From contig JAWKVT010000001.1 of the NCBI GenBank assembly GCA_041397865.1, positions 930,001 through 994,000 of the forward strand: 64,000 nt of DNA. Reading direction: 5' to 3'. Numbering within the stretch: the first letter of the stretch is position 1; each line of letters starts with the position of its first letter. This document shows positions 26,166-34,226 of this stretch, piece by piece. This DNA comes from TMED27 sp041397865. GTDB taxonomy: Bacteria; Pseudomonadota; Alphaproteobacteria; Micavibrionales; Micavibrionaceae. Both the position numbers and the translations under genes were made by a program. The notes under the pieces were generated by a model. The model did no database searches. It saw only the letters and a program-made list of their open reading frames with translations, and was not told the origin of the DNA.

Positions 26166-27627
26166 CCTGTTTTAATGTTGCGACCATGGCCGGGGTGCTC
26201 AAGCCAAGCTCTTTCATCTTGGCTTGTTCACGCGCACGTTGTTCCAGCACTTCTTCCCAGTCCAAGCCTTGTGAGGCACATTCTTCTTCCAAAGTGGAGA
26301 GTCCGTTTTCCATGCGGATGCGTGAGGCTTCGGCTTCTTTGACCGGATCAATCCAGCCGCGACCGGGGCCAATCCATTTAGAGCGTGTCCATGCAGCGCG
26401 GTTTTGATAAAAGCCGGGAGCCTCAATCAGACCTTTGCCAATCGCTTCCTCCAGCCACAATTCATAAACCGGGCGTGCCCAGTAGGTTGCAAGCCATTGC
26501 CTGCGCCCCATGAAAAACCGCCATGCTTCCATAAGTGCGGCTCGCGCACTGGAATAGTTGGTTTTGGAAAAGTCCTTCATCAGCAATTCAAACGGAATGT
26601 TTAAGCCCGTTCCGATATGCCGCAGTACATTTTCAACAAACTGCCCGTATCCGCTATTGGGGCGGCTTGGCGTGAAAGGTGAGACCTTATCGCCGGGAAA
26701 AACCGGGATAATGGCACCGCCTTGCAAACGGACTTTCCACTCATTGCGGGCGGCGATGTAATCATCCACGCTGCCACCAAACATTTCACCGATGGCCTCA
26801 CTATCAAGCGGGGTTTCAATGAATGCCGCGATCATGGCATTGACCACAGCCGCTTGCAGTTCGCTACGCTCATAATGATCAAGCATTTTGAACAACGGCA
26901 TGATGCTGGTCAGAAGCGGTTTGCCTCGGCTTTGTCCACTGCGTTCCAGATCGGCGATGTGCAGCACACGGCGGCGACCGAATGGCGTTTCTACCGGGAT
27001 GCGTTGCCAATCTTTTTCTGATCCTGCCGATAACAAATAATCACCGGGATGGTTTTTTCTGATCCAGTAGGCTTTCGCGGCCCCATAGCTATCAATTTCA
27101 ATACCGCCGCGCAGCAACTTGGAATCAGGTTTGCCATCAGGATTACTGAGGCGATCTGGCTCCACCAACTGCAGCACTGTTGAAAACCGACGCTCTTTTA
27201 GCCAAAGCGGCAAGGCCAAGGCTTCACCATTGAGCATGGATGAGCGGAACACCTGCGATGTTAATCCGGCAAAAGTCAGGGACTTTGCCGCATCACAATC
27301 CGTGGTTTCAGCCCAACTGCGCCATAATGATTCCACATGGCGCGACCATTCATCTGCCCATGCTTTGTCCTTTCCCAATGATTTGTAATCAGGCTGTGCT
27401 GCCAATCTCAGTCCGGTACCGACAACATTATCCGTCAGGGTCTGAAATGCACCGGAGGCCACGCCGTGATTGCGAACAAGGTCGCGTGAGCGTGATACCA
27501 ATGTGCCAAGTTCTGGAATTAAATCACTATCGGCAGATCCGGCAGGTGGCAGCCATGATGCCAGCTCTCTGGCAGACAGGGATGCTGCCCGATGTGCGGT
27601 ATCTGGCTGACCATTGCTTTTTGTCAT
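26140..27627 (-). CDS. Portal protein (lambda gpB family)
   Basis: A 495-residue portal protein. It contains RNHGVASGAFQTLTDNVVGT near residue 55, GVGRRRVLHIADLERS-like segments in the middle (GRRRVLHIADLERSGQSRGK), and the HIGTGLNIPFELLMKDFSKT block with SSARAALMEAWRFFMGRRQW that marks the lambda-type family. It forms the dodecameric ring through which DNA is packaged. It starts 2 bases after gpW and overlaps the protease gene. Confidence 0.92.
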   Translation of the reverse strand: MTKSNGQPDTAHRAASLSARELASWLPPAGSADSDLIPELGTLVSRSRDLVRNHGVASGAFQTLTDNVVGTGLRLAAQPDYKSLGKDKAWADEWSRHVESLWRSWAETTDCDAAKSLTFAGLTSQVFRSSMLNGEALALPLWLKERRFSTVLQLVEPDRLSNPDGKPDSKLLRGGIEIDSYGAAKAYWIRKNHPGDYLLSAGSEKDWQRIPVETPFGRRRVLHIADLERSGQSRGKPLLTSIMPLFKMLDHYERSELQAAVVNAMIAAFIETPLDSEAIGEMFGGSVDDYIAARNEWKVRLQGGAIIPVFPGDKVSPFTPSRPNSGYGQFVENVLRHIGTGLNIPFELLMKDFSKTNYSSARAALMEAWRFFMGRRQWLATYWARPVYELWLEEAIGKGLIEAPGFYQNRAAWTRSKWIGPGRGWIDPVKEAEASRIRMENGLSTLEEECASQGLDWEEVLEQRAREQAKMKELGLSTPAMVATLKQDDKDESME

Positions 27628-27629
27628 GT

Positions 27630-27857
27630 TTAAAACTCCACATAAATTGCCTTACGACCGGAACCTCCCTGTTTGCGTCTGATTTCCAGCTTCAAATGGG
27701 CAATGTATTTTTCAAGCTTGGGCGCATCTGCTGTCTGATAAGTGACAGCGCCATACCCGCCGATATTGACCGAGACTTCCTTGCCACCTGTCATCAGCAG
27801 GTGATAGGCGTTTTCAGCTTCACCAAGACGGCTTTGTAATGTGGCCAAATCTGTCAT
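27630..27857 (-). CDS. Head-tail connector gpW family
   Basis: A 75-residue protein with the gpW pattern: two helices (LATLQSRLGEAENAYHLLMT and KLEKYIAHLKLEIRRKQGG) around a small beta hairpin (EVSVNIGGYGAVTYQ). gpW proteins stop DNA leaking from the head and build the connector. It lies between TerL and portal, as in lambda, and both junctions are within 10 bases. Confidence 0.9.
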   Translation of the reverse strand: MTDLATLQSRLGEAENAYHLLMTGGKEVSVNIGGYGAVTYQTADAPKLEKYIAHLKLEIRRKQGGSGRKAIYVEF

Positions 27858-27866
27858 TACGGTTCC

Positions 27867-29897
27867 TTACAAATACGGATCGTCAGCCATCTGAACAGGC
27901 CGCTGTTTCAAGCGCTCATTCAAAGCCGTTGGTTCCTTTGTTTCTATTGGTTGGGTTTGACTCTGAGCCGCTGGCAAAGGCTTGCCCAAGACTTCCTCCA
28001 GCTGCAGCCAATGACGCTCTGAAAAACGATCCAATCCATAAATACTGGCGGCGGCGCGTGCATACACCCGGCAATCAAGCGCCTCATTATTGCGGGTGGG
28101 GTCTTTCTCCCACACAGCGCGGGGATAACCGCGATGCACCCGGATAATGCGTTTCTCAGCCGTCAGCTGTTTGAAATATTCTTCCGCATATTGCGGAAAG
28201 TGACAGCTTCCTGCCGGATATGGCATACCGTCTTTCAATTCAGCCTCTGAGGGCCAGTCCAGTTTCAGCCAGCGGTAAAGTTCAACCTTGGCCACCGGGC
28301 CGGAAACATTCCACACCCGAAGACCGCGCCTGCGACCGCCAACATCGGCTTTTGAGACGCTCAAAATAAGCGCTGTATCCCGATCTTGACCTTTGATCGC
28401 CACGACAGTGCGCGGCTGGCTAGCTCTGGCACCACCAGCGCCCCAAACAGCTTGGGGATGGCCTTTGGCCCATGCATAGACATCCTGCGTGGCATAACCA
28501 GAATCCACCGCCATCACGCGGATGGGCATGGTGTGTCCGGTTTCATGCGGCCAGTCTCGGCGCAAAACATCTTCGAGTTTTTGCCACACATCGCGGCGGG
28601 CGGTATCACCATCCAGCACAATGTAGTCAACGGACCAGCTTTGTTTATCGCGGCCCCAAGCAACTACCTCACATTCAAGACGGTCTTTTTGGACATCCAC
28701 ACCTGCGGTTAAAAATAAGCCTGTCTTGGGCACAACACCTTGCGCGTAAGTTTCCCGCCGCGCATAAAGTCGTTCCCAGTCTGGCGCTTCATGTTCTTCT
28801 TCAAACGGCTCACCCAGCACCGTGTTGACGAAACTTTTCATCAACTCTGGATGTTCCTTGGCTTGCTCAAACATTGCCGCTGCATCAGACCAGCTGAACC
28901 ATCCGACCGGGCTATAAAGGGAAGACAGGTGATAACCAACTGTCTGTCCATCACCTTTGGCTGTTGCCATCCACTTGCCTTTGGCAAGCATCTCTGTTTT
29001 GTGATGCTCTGCGATTAGTTCCTCGCAAGATTCACATTCATACATGACATCTGAAGGCTTGCCTTCAGCCCAGCGGAGCTGTGAAAACCTTAAGGGCTGC
29101 TCATGACCGCAATGAGGGCAAGGAACATGGAAATAGCGTTGGTCTGAATTGTCAAATTCTCGGGCAATGCGCGATAATCCTTTCAATGTTGGTGTGCTCA
29201 CAAGAAAAACCTTACGTCGCCCCTGAAATGTAGCGCTCCGGCGTTCTGCCAATAAAATCGGATCGCCTTCACCCTCGACATCGCCGGGATAACCATCCAC
29301 TTCATCCATAAACAGATACCGCGCAGGCATGGACCGCAGTCCCACAGCCGAATTCGCGCCTGTCATCACCAGAACACCGCCCGGAAACTCTTTTGACAAC
29401 ACGGTGTTGCCGGAATCTCTTGAGCGTGCAGGCTTCACCCGCGCTTTTAATTCCTTGGAATCTTCCAAAAGCGGATCAATACGCTGTTTGGAATTCCGTT
29501 TGGCCATCTCCACGGTTGGTGCCACAGCCATCATCGGGCCGGGTGCCATATGAATGACGTAACCAATCCAGTTATTTCCAGCCTCGGTCCCGCCGATCTG
29601 AGCCCCTTTCATGAACACAACGCGCTGTGCCCGTTTATGGGGCGAGAGCTGATCCATGATTTCGCGTAAATACGGTGTGCGTTCTGTGCGCCAGCGACCG
29701 GGTTCGGCGGCAGCCTTGGGGGATAGAAAGCGATATTCATCCGACCATTCAGAAATAGTCATAAAGGCATCGGGCTTTAATCCTTCAAACCAAGCCTGTT
29801 CAAGTGTTTGCGATCCATCGTACAAAGTGCCGTCATATCCATTATTGTTTGAAGTTTGCTCTGATACCTCCAAGTTCTTCCAAGTGTTCACGGACAT
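27867..29897 (-). CDS. Terminase large subunit (gpA family)
   Basis: A 676-residue packaging motor and nuclease of the lambda gpA family. The ATPase part shows RVVFMKGAQIGGTEAGNNWI (Walker A region near residue 95), RYLFMDEVDGYPGDVEGEGD (Walker B) and FLVSTPTL. A zinc-finger-like CPHCGHEQPL motif, then CESCEEL, follows. The nuclease part has GVDVQKDRLE, with a conserved Asp, and AVDSGYATQDVYAW. The gene overlaps the small subunit by 56 bases. The family often makes cos ends, but no cos site could be identified by eye. Confidence 0.93.
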   Translation of the reverse strand: MSVNTWKNLEVSEQTSNNNGYDGTLYDGSQTLEQAWFEGLKPDAFMTISEWSDEYRFLSPKAAAEPGRWRTERTPYLREIMDQLSPHKRAQRVVFMKGAQIGGTEAGNNWIGYVIHMAPGPMMAVAPTVEMAKRNSKQRIDPLLEDSKELKARVKPARSRDSGNTVLSKEFPGGVLVMTGANSAVGLRSMPARYLFMDEVDGYPGDVEGEGDPILLAERRSATFQGRRKVFLVSTPTLKGLSRIAREFDNSDQRYFHVPCPHCGHEQPLRFSQLRWAEGKPSDVMYECESCEELIAEHHKTEMLAKGKWMATAKGDGQTVGYHLSSLYSPVGWFSWSDAAAMFEQAKEHPELMKSFVNTVLGEPFEEEHEAPDWERLYARRETYAQGVVPKTGLFLTAGVDVQKDRLECEVVAWGRDKQSWSVDYIVLDGDTARRDVWQKLEDVLRRDWPHETGHTMPIRVMAVDSGYATQDVYAWAKGHPQAVWGAGGARASQPRTVVAIKGQDRDTALILSVSKADVGGRRRGLRVWNVSGPVAKVELYRWLKLDWPSEAELKDGMPYPAGSCHFPQYAEEYFKQLTAEKRIIRVHRGYPRAVWEKDPTRNNEALDCRVYARAAASIYGLDRFSERHWLQLEEVLGKPLPAAQSQTQPIETKEPTALNERLKQRPVQMADDPYL

Positions 29898-30390
29898 AAC
29901 GCTCCAACGTCACATGTAATTGGTGGGCATCGGTCTCGAGTTCTGCTGCCATTTGGCTTGAAATCCTTGCAGGCCATGTTTGCCATGCATCGCGTTCTTG
30001 ACGCGCAAGCCGAAACACATGGGCAATGGCCTCATTTCGGTCGATAAGCTCACCCTTTAATTGCTTGAGGCGCACCCGGTTAGTTTGCGCCTTTAAAACC
30101 TCATTGGCGGTTTTGGCCTGCATGTAGGTCGTGCCACCCGATGAAAACGGTGTACCGCTTTCCTTCAAGGTTTCTTCAACGGCTTCTACCGCAGCCGCAG
30201 GCACTGGCTTGGTCTTTGCCGTCCGCTTTGTTTGTGGCTTCGCCGTGTTGGATGACCATTCCCGATCAGCGCGTTCCACATCAATCGTGCCATCGGGTTC
30301 AGCAGTAATTCGGCCTTGTTTCAGTGCCTTTCTGACGGCGGTGTCGCTGACACCGCGCTGTCTTGCATATTCTCGGATCGATACGCCCAT
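29842..30390 (-). CDS. Terminase small subunit (Nu1-like)
   Basis: A 182-residue DNA-binding protein. The N-terminus is a winged HTH (SIREYARQRGVSDTAVRKAL, then KQGRITAEPDGTIDVERADR) as in lambda Nu1. A basic linker (AKPQTKRTAKTKP) and a helical C-terminal region (AQTNRVRLKQLKGELIDRNE) follow. It recognises the packaging site and recruits TerL. It is the first gene of the late operon on this strand, divergent from the small + strand genes at 30475. Confidence 0.85.
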   Translation of the reverse strand: MGVSIREYARQRGVSDTAVRKALKQGRITAEPDGTIDVERADREWSSNTAKPQTKRTAKTKPVPAAAVEAVEETLKESGTPFSSGGTTYMQAKTANEVLKAQTNRVRLKQLKGELIDRNEAIAHVFRLARQERDAWQTWPARISSQMAAELETDAHQLHVTLERYVREHLEELGGIRANFKQ

Positions 30391-30474
30391 ATTCTTCGAT
30401 TAATCCCTTGAATTGACTTGATAAGCCTTGGTTTCCAAGCGTTCATGAACATGTCAACGAGCAAAGAAGCAACC

Positions 30475-30672
30475 ATGACAAACCACATAAAAAACACCCA
30501 AAAAGACCAAATACTGGCGCAGATCGCCAAAGACGAGCTGCACCTTGAAACCTTGGAGACCCGCAAGAGCGATAGCCTCGATTTTCACGACTGCGCGGTC
30601 TGGTCCATCAAGGCCGCATTAGAAGCAGCTTATGAAGCGGGCCAACAATCTACCGCCAATGGAGGTAAGTAA
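30475..30672 (+). CDS. DUF6900-like small phage protein
   Basis: A 65-residue protein. The segment LHLETLETRKSDSLDFHDCA, then VWSIKAALEAAYEAG, matches the DUF6900 family, small proteins of unknown role in alphaproteobacterial phages and plasmids. The frame is open from 30418, but the ATG at 30475 gives the size usual for the family. The stop overlaps the next start (TAATG). It is the first of three coupled + strand genes opposite to the structural operon. Confidence 0.7.
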   Translation: MTNHIKNTQKDQILAQIAKDELHLETLETRKSDSLDFHDCAVWSIKAALEAAYEAGQQSTANGGK

Positions 30673-30899
30673 TGAGTAAGACCACCAAACAAGCACAGAT
30701 CATCGAAACACTCAGCACCAAGGAAGGAGCTAGCATCGATGAGATGATGAAACTGACAGGTTGGCAAAAACATACGGTGCGCGGTGTTTTATCCCGGGTC
30801 ATCAAAAAGCTCGAAGGCTTTGAGCTGAGCTCAGAAAAACAAGACGCTGACCGCCGTTACTACCTTAAACCAACCGAGAAAAAGGAGACACAAGCATGA
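30672..30899 (+). CDS. DUF3489-family winged-HTH protein
   Basis: A 75-residue protein that matches DUF3489: TKQAQIIETLSTKEGASIDE, then MMKLTGWQKHTVRGVLSRVI, a winged helix-turn-helix with the recognition helix around WQKHTVRGVL. A regulatory DNA-binding role is likely, but the target is unknown. It is coupled on both sides (TAATG and ATGA). Confidence 0.85.
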   Translation: MSKTTKQAQIIETLSTKEGASIDEMMKLTGWQKHTVRGVLSRVIKKLEGFELSSEKQDADRRYYLKPTEKKETQA

Positions 30900-31114
30900 G
30901 CAACCAAAATCCCATTATCAATAACGCCATCCAAGCCAACATGAACGCCATGCGTGACATGCTGGAAAAAGCGGCCACCCTCGCACAAGAGGGCTGCGGT
31001 TACATGGATGACGGCAATCGCAACGCTGCCATCGGCTCAATCATTGATCTTGATCGACTGCTTGGCGATGCCAAAGCCTTACACGAAGCATCACTCGCCC
31101 TCCACAGGCAGTGA
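30896..31114 (+). CDS. Hypothetical small helical phage protein
   Basis: A 72-residue, mostly helical protein (IQANMNAMRDMLEKAATLAQ, then DLDRLLGDAKALHEASLAL) without recognised domain. AAGGAG precedes its start and it overlaps the DUF3489 gene by 4 bases. Its 3' end overlaps the convergent methyltransferase gene by 24 bases. Function unknown. Confidence 0.65.
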   Translation: MSNQNPIINNAIQANMNAMRDMLEKAATLAQEGCGYMDDGNRNAAIGSIIDLDRLLGDAKALHEASLALHRQ

Positions 31115-32383
31115 GGCTTCTGCCTTGCTTCCAAGGCGGTCTTTTTCAACAGCCTTGAAGTCCTGATCGGTACCAGATAGCGTTGCCTGTAATCCGGTCA
31201 TTTCTTGCCAGCGACGCACAATCACATCCACATATTTAGGATCAAGCTCAATCAATCGCGCTTGTCGCCCTGTATGTTCTGCAGCAATGAGTGTAGAGCC
31301 TGAACCGCCAAAGGGATCGAGCACAATATCCAGTGTCTTGCTGGAATTTTTAATCCCGCGCACCACAAGATCAACAGGCTTCATGGTCGGGTGCAGATCG
31401 TTCTTCTGCGGTTTGTTATAAAACCAGACATCACCTTGATCACGCGCACCGCACCAGTAGCGGTCATTGCCATCTTTCCATCCATAGAGGATAGGCTCAT
31501 ATTGGCGCTGATAATCAGAGCGGCCAAGGGTGAAGGTGTTCTTCGCCCAGATAATAAAGGTTGACCATTTCCCACCCGCATTGCGGAAGGCGCTTTGCAG
31601 TGTATCCAGCTCACTGGAACTCATGCAGATGTAAAGAGCACCCTTGGTATGAGCCAACATATTTTTGCAGGCTGCGGTTAAAAATGCCTCAAAGTCATCG
31701 CCCAGATTATCGTTCATAATCTTGCGTCCGGCTTTGGCTCCACCTTTAGAGCGCAGCTTGTCCTTGGCCGTATCGCCGTAATTCACATTATAGGGCGGAT
31801 CGGTAAAGACCATATCGGCCAGCTCACCACCCATCAGTTTTTTCATGTCGGCTTCGCTTGTGGAGTCGCCGCAGAGCAAACGGTGCTCACCCATAATCCA
31901 GATATTGCCTGTACGGCTGACAGGGTTTTCCTGTACTTCTGGAATGTTTTCATCAAGTGCGGCTGCTTCATCGTCATTCAATGATGCCAATAAATCATCC
32001 AACTCCACATCGTCAAAACCCAGCAGATCAAGGTCAAAGTCCTCATTTGCTAGATTTTGTAATTCCAATCGCAGCAATTCTTCATCCCATCCGGCATTCT
32101 CGGCGATTTTGTTATCGGCAATCACCAAGGCGCGGCGCTGATTTTCTGTCAGGTGATCCAGCTTGATGGTCGGAACGGTTTGCAGGCCCAGCTTCTTGGC
32201 AGCCATTACACGACCATGCCCTGCGATGATGACATTATCGCCACCCACCAAAACAGGGTTCACAAATCCAAATTCAGCAATCGAGCCTGCAATCTGTGCG
32301 ACCTGTGAGTCGCTGTGTGTGCGGGCGTTGCGGGCATAGGGAACCAGCTGCTCCAGCGCTATTTGCTGAACATTCAAATCCAT
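31091..32383 (-). CDS. Orphan DNA methyltransferase with N-terminal ParB domain
   Basis: A 430-residue fusion. Residues 1-100 are a ParB/Srx-type domain (IALEQLVPYARNARTHSDSQ, then AGHGRVMAAKKLGL). The rest is an adenine-type methyltransferase: TDPPYNVNYGDTA (motif IV) and LDPFGGSGSTLIAAEHTGRQ (motif I), beta class. No restriction gene is next to it, so it is an orphan enzyme. Phage enzymes of this kind modify their own DNA to evade restriction or affect replication and packaging. It is separate from the type III system at 4.6 kb. Confidence 0.9.
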   Translation of the reverse strand: MDLNVQQIALEQLVPYARNARTHSDSQVAQIAGSIAEFGFVNPVLVGGDNVIIAGHGRVMAAKKLGLQTVPTIKLDHLTENQRRALVIADNKIAENAGWDEELLRLELQNLANEDFDLDLLGFDDVELDDLLASLNDDEAAALDENIPEVQENPVSRTGNIWIMGEHRLLCGDSTSEADMKKLMGGELADMVFTDPPYNVNYGDTAKDKLRSKGGAKAGRKIMNDNLGDDFEAFLTAACKNMLAHTKGALYICMSSSELDTLQSAFRNAGGKWSTFIIWAKNTFTLGRSDYQRQYEPILYGWKDGNDRYWCGARDQGDVWFYNKPQKNDLHPTMKPVDLVVRGIKNSSKTLDIVLDPFGGSGSTLIAAEHTGRQARLIELDPKYVDVIVRRWQEMTGLQATLSGTDQDFKAVEKDRLGSKAEASLPVEGE

Positions 32384-32395
32384 TGTTAAACCTTT

Positions 32396-32563
32396 TTATG
32401 TGTTAGTGGCGTGCGAACCCGGGTGCGAACTGCGAACCTCTTTTGCCGCCCTGACGCTAGCGAAATACTGCGCCCAGCCCGCCCGCATACGTTCCAGCCG
32501 CAGGAAGGACCCGTGACTTGGTATGCGTGAAATTTGGGAGGGGAAAATAGAGCGGCGGTGCAT
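32396..32563 (-). CDS. Possible small phage protein (55 residues)
   Basis: An open frame upstream of the methyltransferase on the same strand, ending 12 bases before its start. The protein part GSFLRLERMRAGWAQYFASV, then RAAKEVRSSHPGS, looks like real coding sequence: amphipathic helix, no rare-codon runs. The start ATG 32563 is not preceded by a clear ribosome site, so a shorter start is possible. Direct repeats of GTGCGAAC/GCGAAC at 32410-32436 lie within it. Unknown function; it may be non-coding. Confidence 0.4.
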   Translation of the reverse strand: MHRRSIFPSQISRIPSHGSFLRLERMRAGWAQYFASVRAAKEVRSSHPGSHATNT

Positions 32564-32601
32564 TGGGTGCATGTCTGCCGATTATGCCTTTCAGGATAGC
32601 C

Positions 32602-32640
32602 AAAAATGTTGCAAGTGTCGAATGCTAATGTGTTGCAACA
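32602..32640 (-). terminator. Intrinsic terminator after the DUF6362 gene
   Basis: On the - strand TGTTGCAA (32633-32640) pairs with TTGCAACA (32607-32614), followed by T5. It begins 3 bases after the stop of the gene at 32643, so it probably ends or attenuates the early operon. Confidence 0.5.
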
Positions 32641-32642
32641 GC

Positions 32643-33026
32643 TTACTTCTGTCCTGCATTCAAACGCGCAGCAATTTTAGCCAGCGCGATACTCCATTTA
32701 CGCCATGCTGTGCTGCGGTCACAGCCAAGCTCCCAGCAGATCGTTTTCCAAGGCTTACGTGCAGCGCGGTGCCAGATCAATTTGCGCTCGTTAACCTCCA
32801 CCCAAATGGCCCAGCGCAAGGTTTGTTCCATGCGGGTGATTTGATCAGGGGTTGCACGAAGGCGCAGTGGCATCGGCTCACTCGCATCGATTTCCTCCTG
32901 CGTTCTGATAACATCAGGCCATGAGTTGAAATAGCCTTGCACGCGAACGGCGGGTAATCTGTTCAGCGTTGTAATTGCTTCTTCAAATTGATTAGCCACG
33001 TCTTTTTCTGTCCAGTTTTGATCCAT
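32643..33026 (-). CDS. DUF6362-like phage protein
   Basis: A 127-residue protein. VQGYFNSWPDVI and RATPDQITRMEQTLRWAIWV, followed by an HTH-like helix pair (WKTICWELGCDRSTAWRKWS), fit the DUF6362 family of phage proteins, which resemble sigma region 4 or small-terminase-type HTH proteins. A DNA-binding regulatory role is plausible. It lies at the end of the early/replication operon, with a terminator directly after it. Confidence 0.75.
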   Translation of the reverse strand: MDQNWTEKDVANQFEEAITTLNRLPAVRVQGYFNSWPDVIRTQEEIDASEPMPLRLRATPDQITRMEQTLRWAIWVEVNERKLIWHRAARKPWKTICWELGCDRSTAWRKWSIALAKIAARLNAGQK

Positions 33027-33037
33027 TGCGTTCCTCC

Positions 33038-33301
33038 TTAGTTGTTATTGATTTCATTTAAAATTCCTGCATATCCTGCGACATCAACCATGCTGTCATG
33101 ATGCTTGGAATTGCTGTTTAGTCGAGCTAACTTCAGCTCAATCAGGCAGAGAACAACCTGTGCGGCGGTTACCTCTGTACCCAATGTCAGCGACCAGCGT
33201 TTGGCCACGTTTTCGAATAGTGGCTGGGGTGATCCGTAGCTTTCACCACGCTCTGCCAGTGTCCGTGTCGCTTGCTCCAAAAGTCGGTTGGCATGTCTCA
33301 T
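33038..33301 (-). CDS. DUF6378-like phage protein
   Basis: An 87-residue protein. RTLAERGESYGSPQPLFENV, then LIELKLARLNSNSKHHDSMV and DVAGYAGILNE, matches the DUF6378 family, widespread small phage proteins related to the MazG-like nucleotide pyrophosphohydrolase fold. The substrate is unknown. It overlaps the RuvC-like gene by 4 bases. Confidence 0.8.
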   Translation of the reverse strand: MRHANRLLEQATRTLAERGESYGSPQPLFENVAKRWSLTLGTEVTAAQVVLCLIELKLARLNSNSKHHDSMVDVAGYAGILNEINNN

Positions 33302-33852
33302 GACTGGCCTCCCATCATTTGCTCACGGGCAAAATGCAGGAGAGCCAGCGCATCGGCTTCGTTGTCATCCTCGGGATGATGGCCAAGGGCTTGGACGGCA
33401 GCGATAACGGCCTGTTTCCCAGCATTGCCTTTGCCAGTGATGAACTTCTTGATCGTGCCGACCGGAACGCCTTCGTAAGGGATGCTGTGCTCTTCACACC
33501 ATGCGGTGAGTGAAGCCAGAAAGCCGCCATAAGCATGGGCTGCATCGACACCAAGATGCCTGCGGACTTCTTCGAAATAGACCGCATTGATCTCGCCCGA
33601 CACATCGCGGGTTTCATTCAGCCAGCGTTCAAAGCGCAGGTAACGCATACCGCCACCCTCAAAACGACGGGGACGAAAATGCGCTGTGCCGCTCATGATG
33701 CGTCCATGTTTGTTGGAGAGCGCCCATCCGGTAGCTGTCCCCAGATCGAGACTGAGCAAAATGGGTTGGTCATTTTCAGTTTGTCGGAAATTCCGACGAA
33801 CTGAAGTATTCCGGGATTTCCGGATAACTGAATCGGGGTTGGTTTTTTCCAT
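33298..33852 (-). CDS. RuvC-like Holliday junction resolvase
   Basis: A 184-residue RNase H-fold nuclease. ILLSLDLGTATGWAL carries the first catalytic Asp (Asp36); EINAVYFEEVRRHLG gives the Glu, and HHPEDDNEADALALLHFARE the C-terminal acidic pair. VGTIKKFITGKGNAGKQAVI is also typical of phage RuvC-like proteins. The ATG 33852 has AGGAGG five bases upstream. The long open frame up to 34230 is not used, since it runs through the repeat array. It should resolve branched replication and recombination intermediates before packaging. Confidence 0.85.
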   Translation of the reverse strand: MEKTNPDSVIRKSRNTSVRRNFRQTENDQPILLSLDLGTATGWALSNKHGRIMSGTAHFRPRRFEGGGMRYLRFERWLNETRDVSGEINAVYFEEVRRHLGVDAAHAYGGFLASLTAWCEEHSIPYEGVPVGTIKKFITGKGNAGKQAVIAAVQALGHHPEDDNEADALALLHFAREQMMGGQS

Positions 33853-33914
33853 GGAGACCTCCTGTTTGGTTGTTGGGAAAGATGAAATGAGCACACACAA
33901 AACCCTCGACTGGG

Positions 33915-33954
33915 GAGAGTTGCCCCCATAGGGGCACTCTCTCCCGTAGGGAGA
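33915..33954. repeat. Two overlapping hairpins in the leader of the RuvC-like gene
   Basis: On the + strand GAGAG-T-TGCCCC, CATA, GGGGCA-CTCTC forms one stem; CTCTCCC-GTA-GGGAGAG forms a perfect 7-bp stem with a 3-base loop. The two share the CTCTC segment, so they exclude each other. On the - strand this is about 60 bases before the RuvC-like start. It may be an attenuator-like leader or a copy of a dispersed palindrome of the CTCTCCC-GGGAGAG type that is common in proteobacterial intergenic DNA. Confidence 0.5.
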
Positions 33955-33977
33955 GGGGGTCTTTTTCCTAAACACTT

Positions 33978-34160
33978 CCAAACTGGCTAAGCCTTGAAAT
34001 AAAAGGCTTTCCCACCAGTTTGGGCAGTTTGGAACGAAACTGGATGACCAAAACTGGAATCTGGCACGAAACTGCGCTGAAACCGTTGATATGGCTGGCA
34101 TTTTCCAGTTTTGGCAGATTTGCTGCAGTTTCAGATTGGGCCGAAACTGCTCCAGTTTGG
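33978..34160. repeat. Cluster of ten AAACTG/CAGTTT repeats, possible phage origin or operator array
   Basis: The hexamer AAACTG or its complement starts at 33980, 34016, 34025, 34037, 34051, 34069, 34106, 34126, 34144 and 34153. Many copies extend to CCAAACTGG, CCAGTTTGG or CGAAACTGC. The copies point both ways. The array fills the gap between the RuvC-like and primase-helicase genes, which is otherwise without a gene. Such iteron-like clusters beside replication genes often are origins or binding sites for an initiator or repressor. Confidence 0.6.
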
Positions 34161-34226
34161 GAGCGCATAAGACCATTTTTCCTGGGTGGGAAAATTGGTT
34201 TTTGCAGGTGTTTTGGGACTGGTTTG

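Noticed and set aside
32607..32640. Operator made of repeated TGTTGCAA
   Set aside because: The T-run on the - strand and the place directly after a stop codon fit a terminator better.
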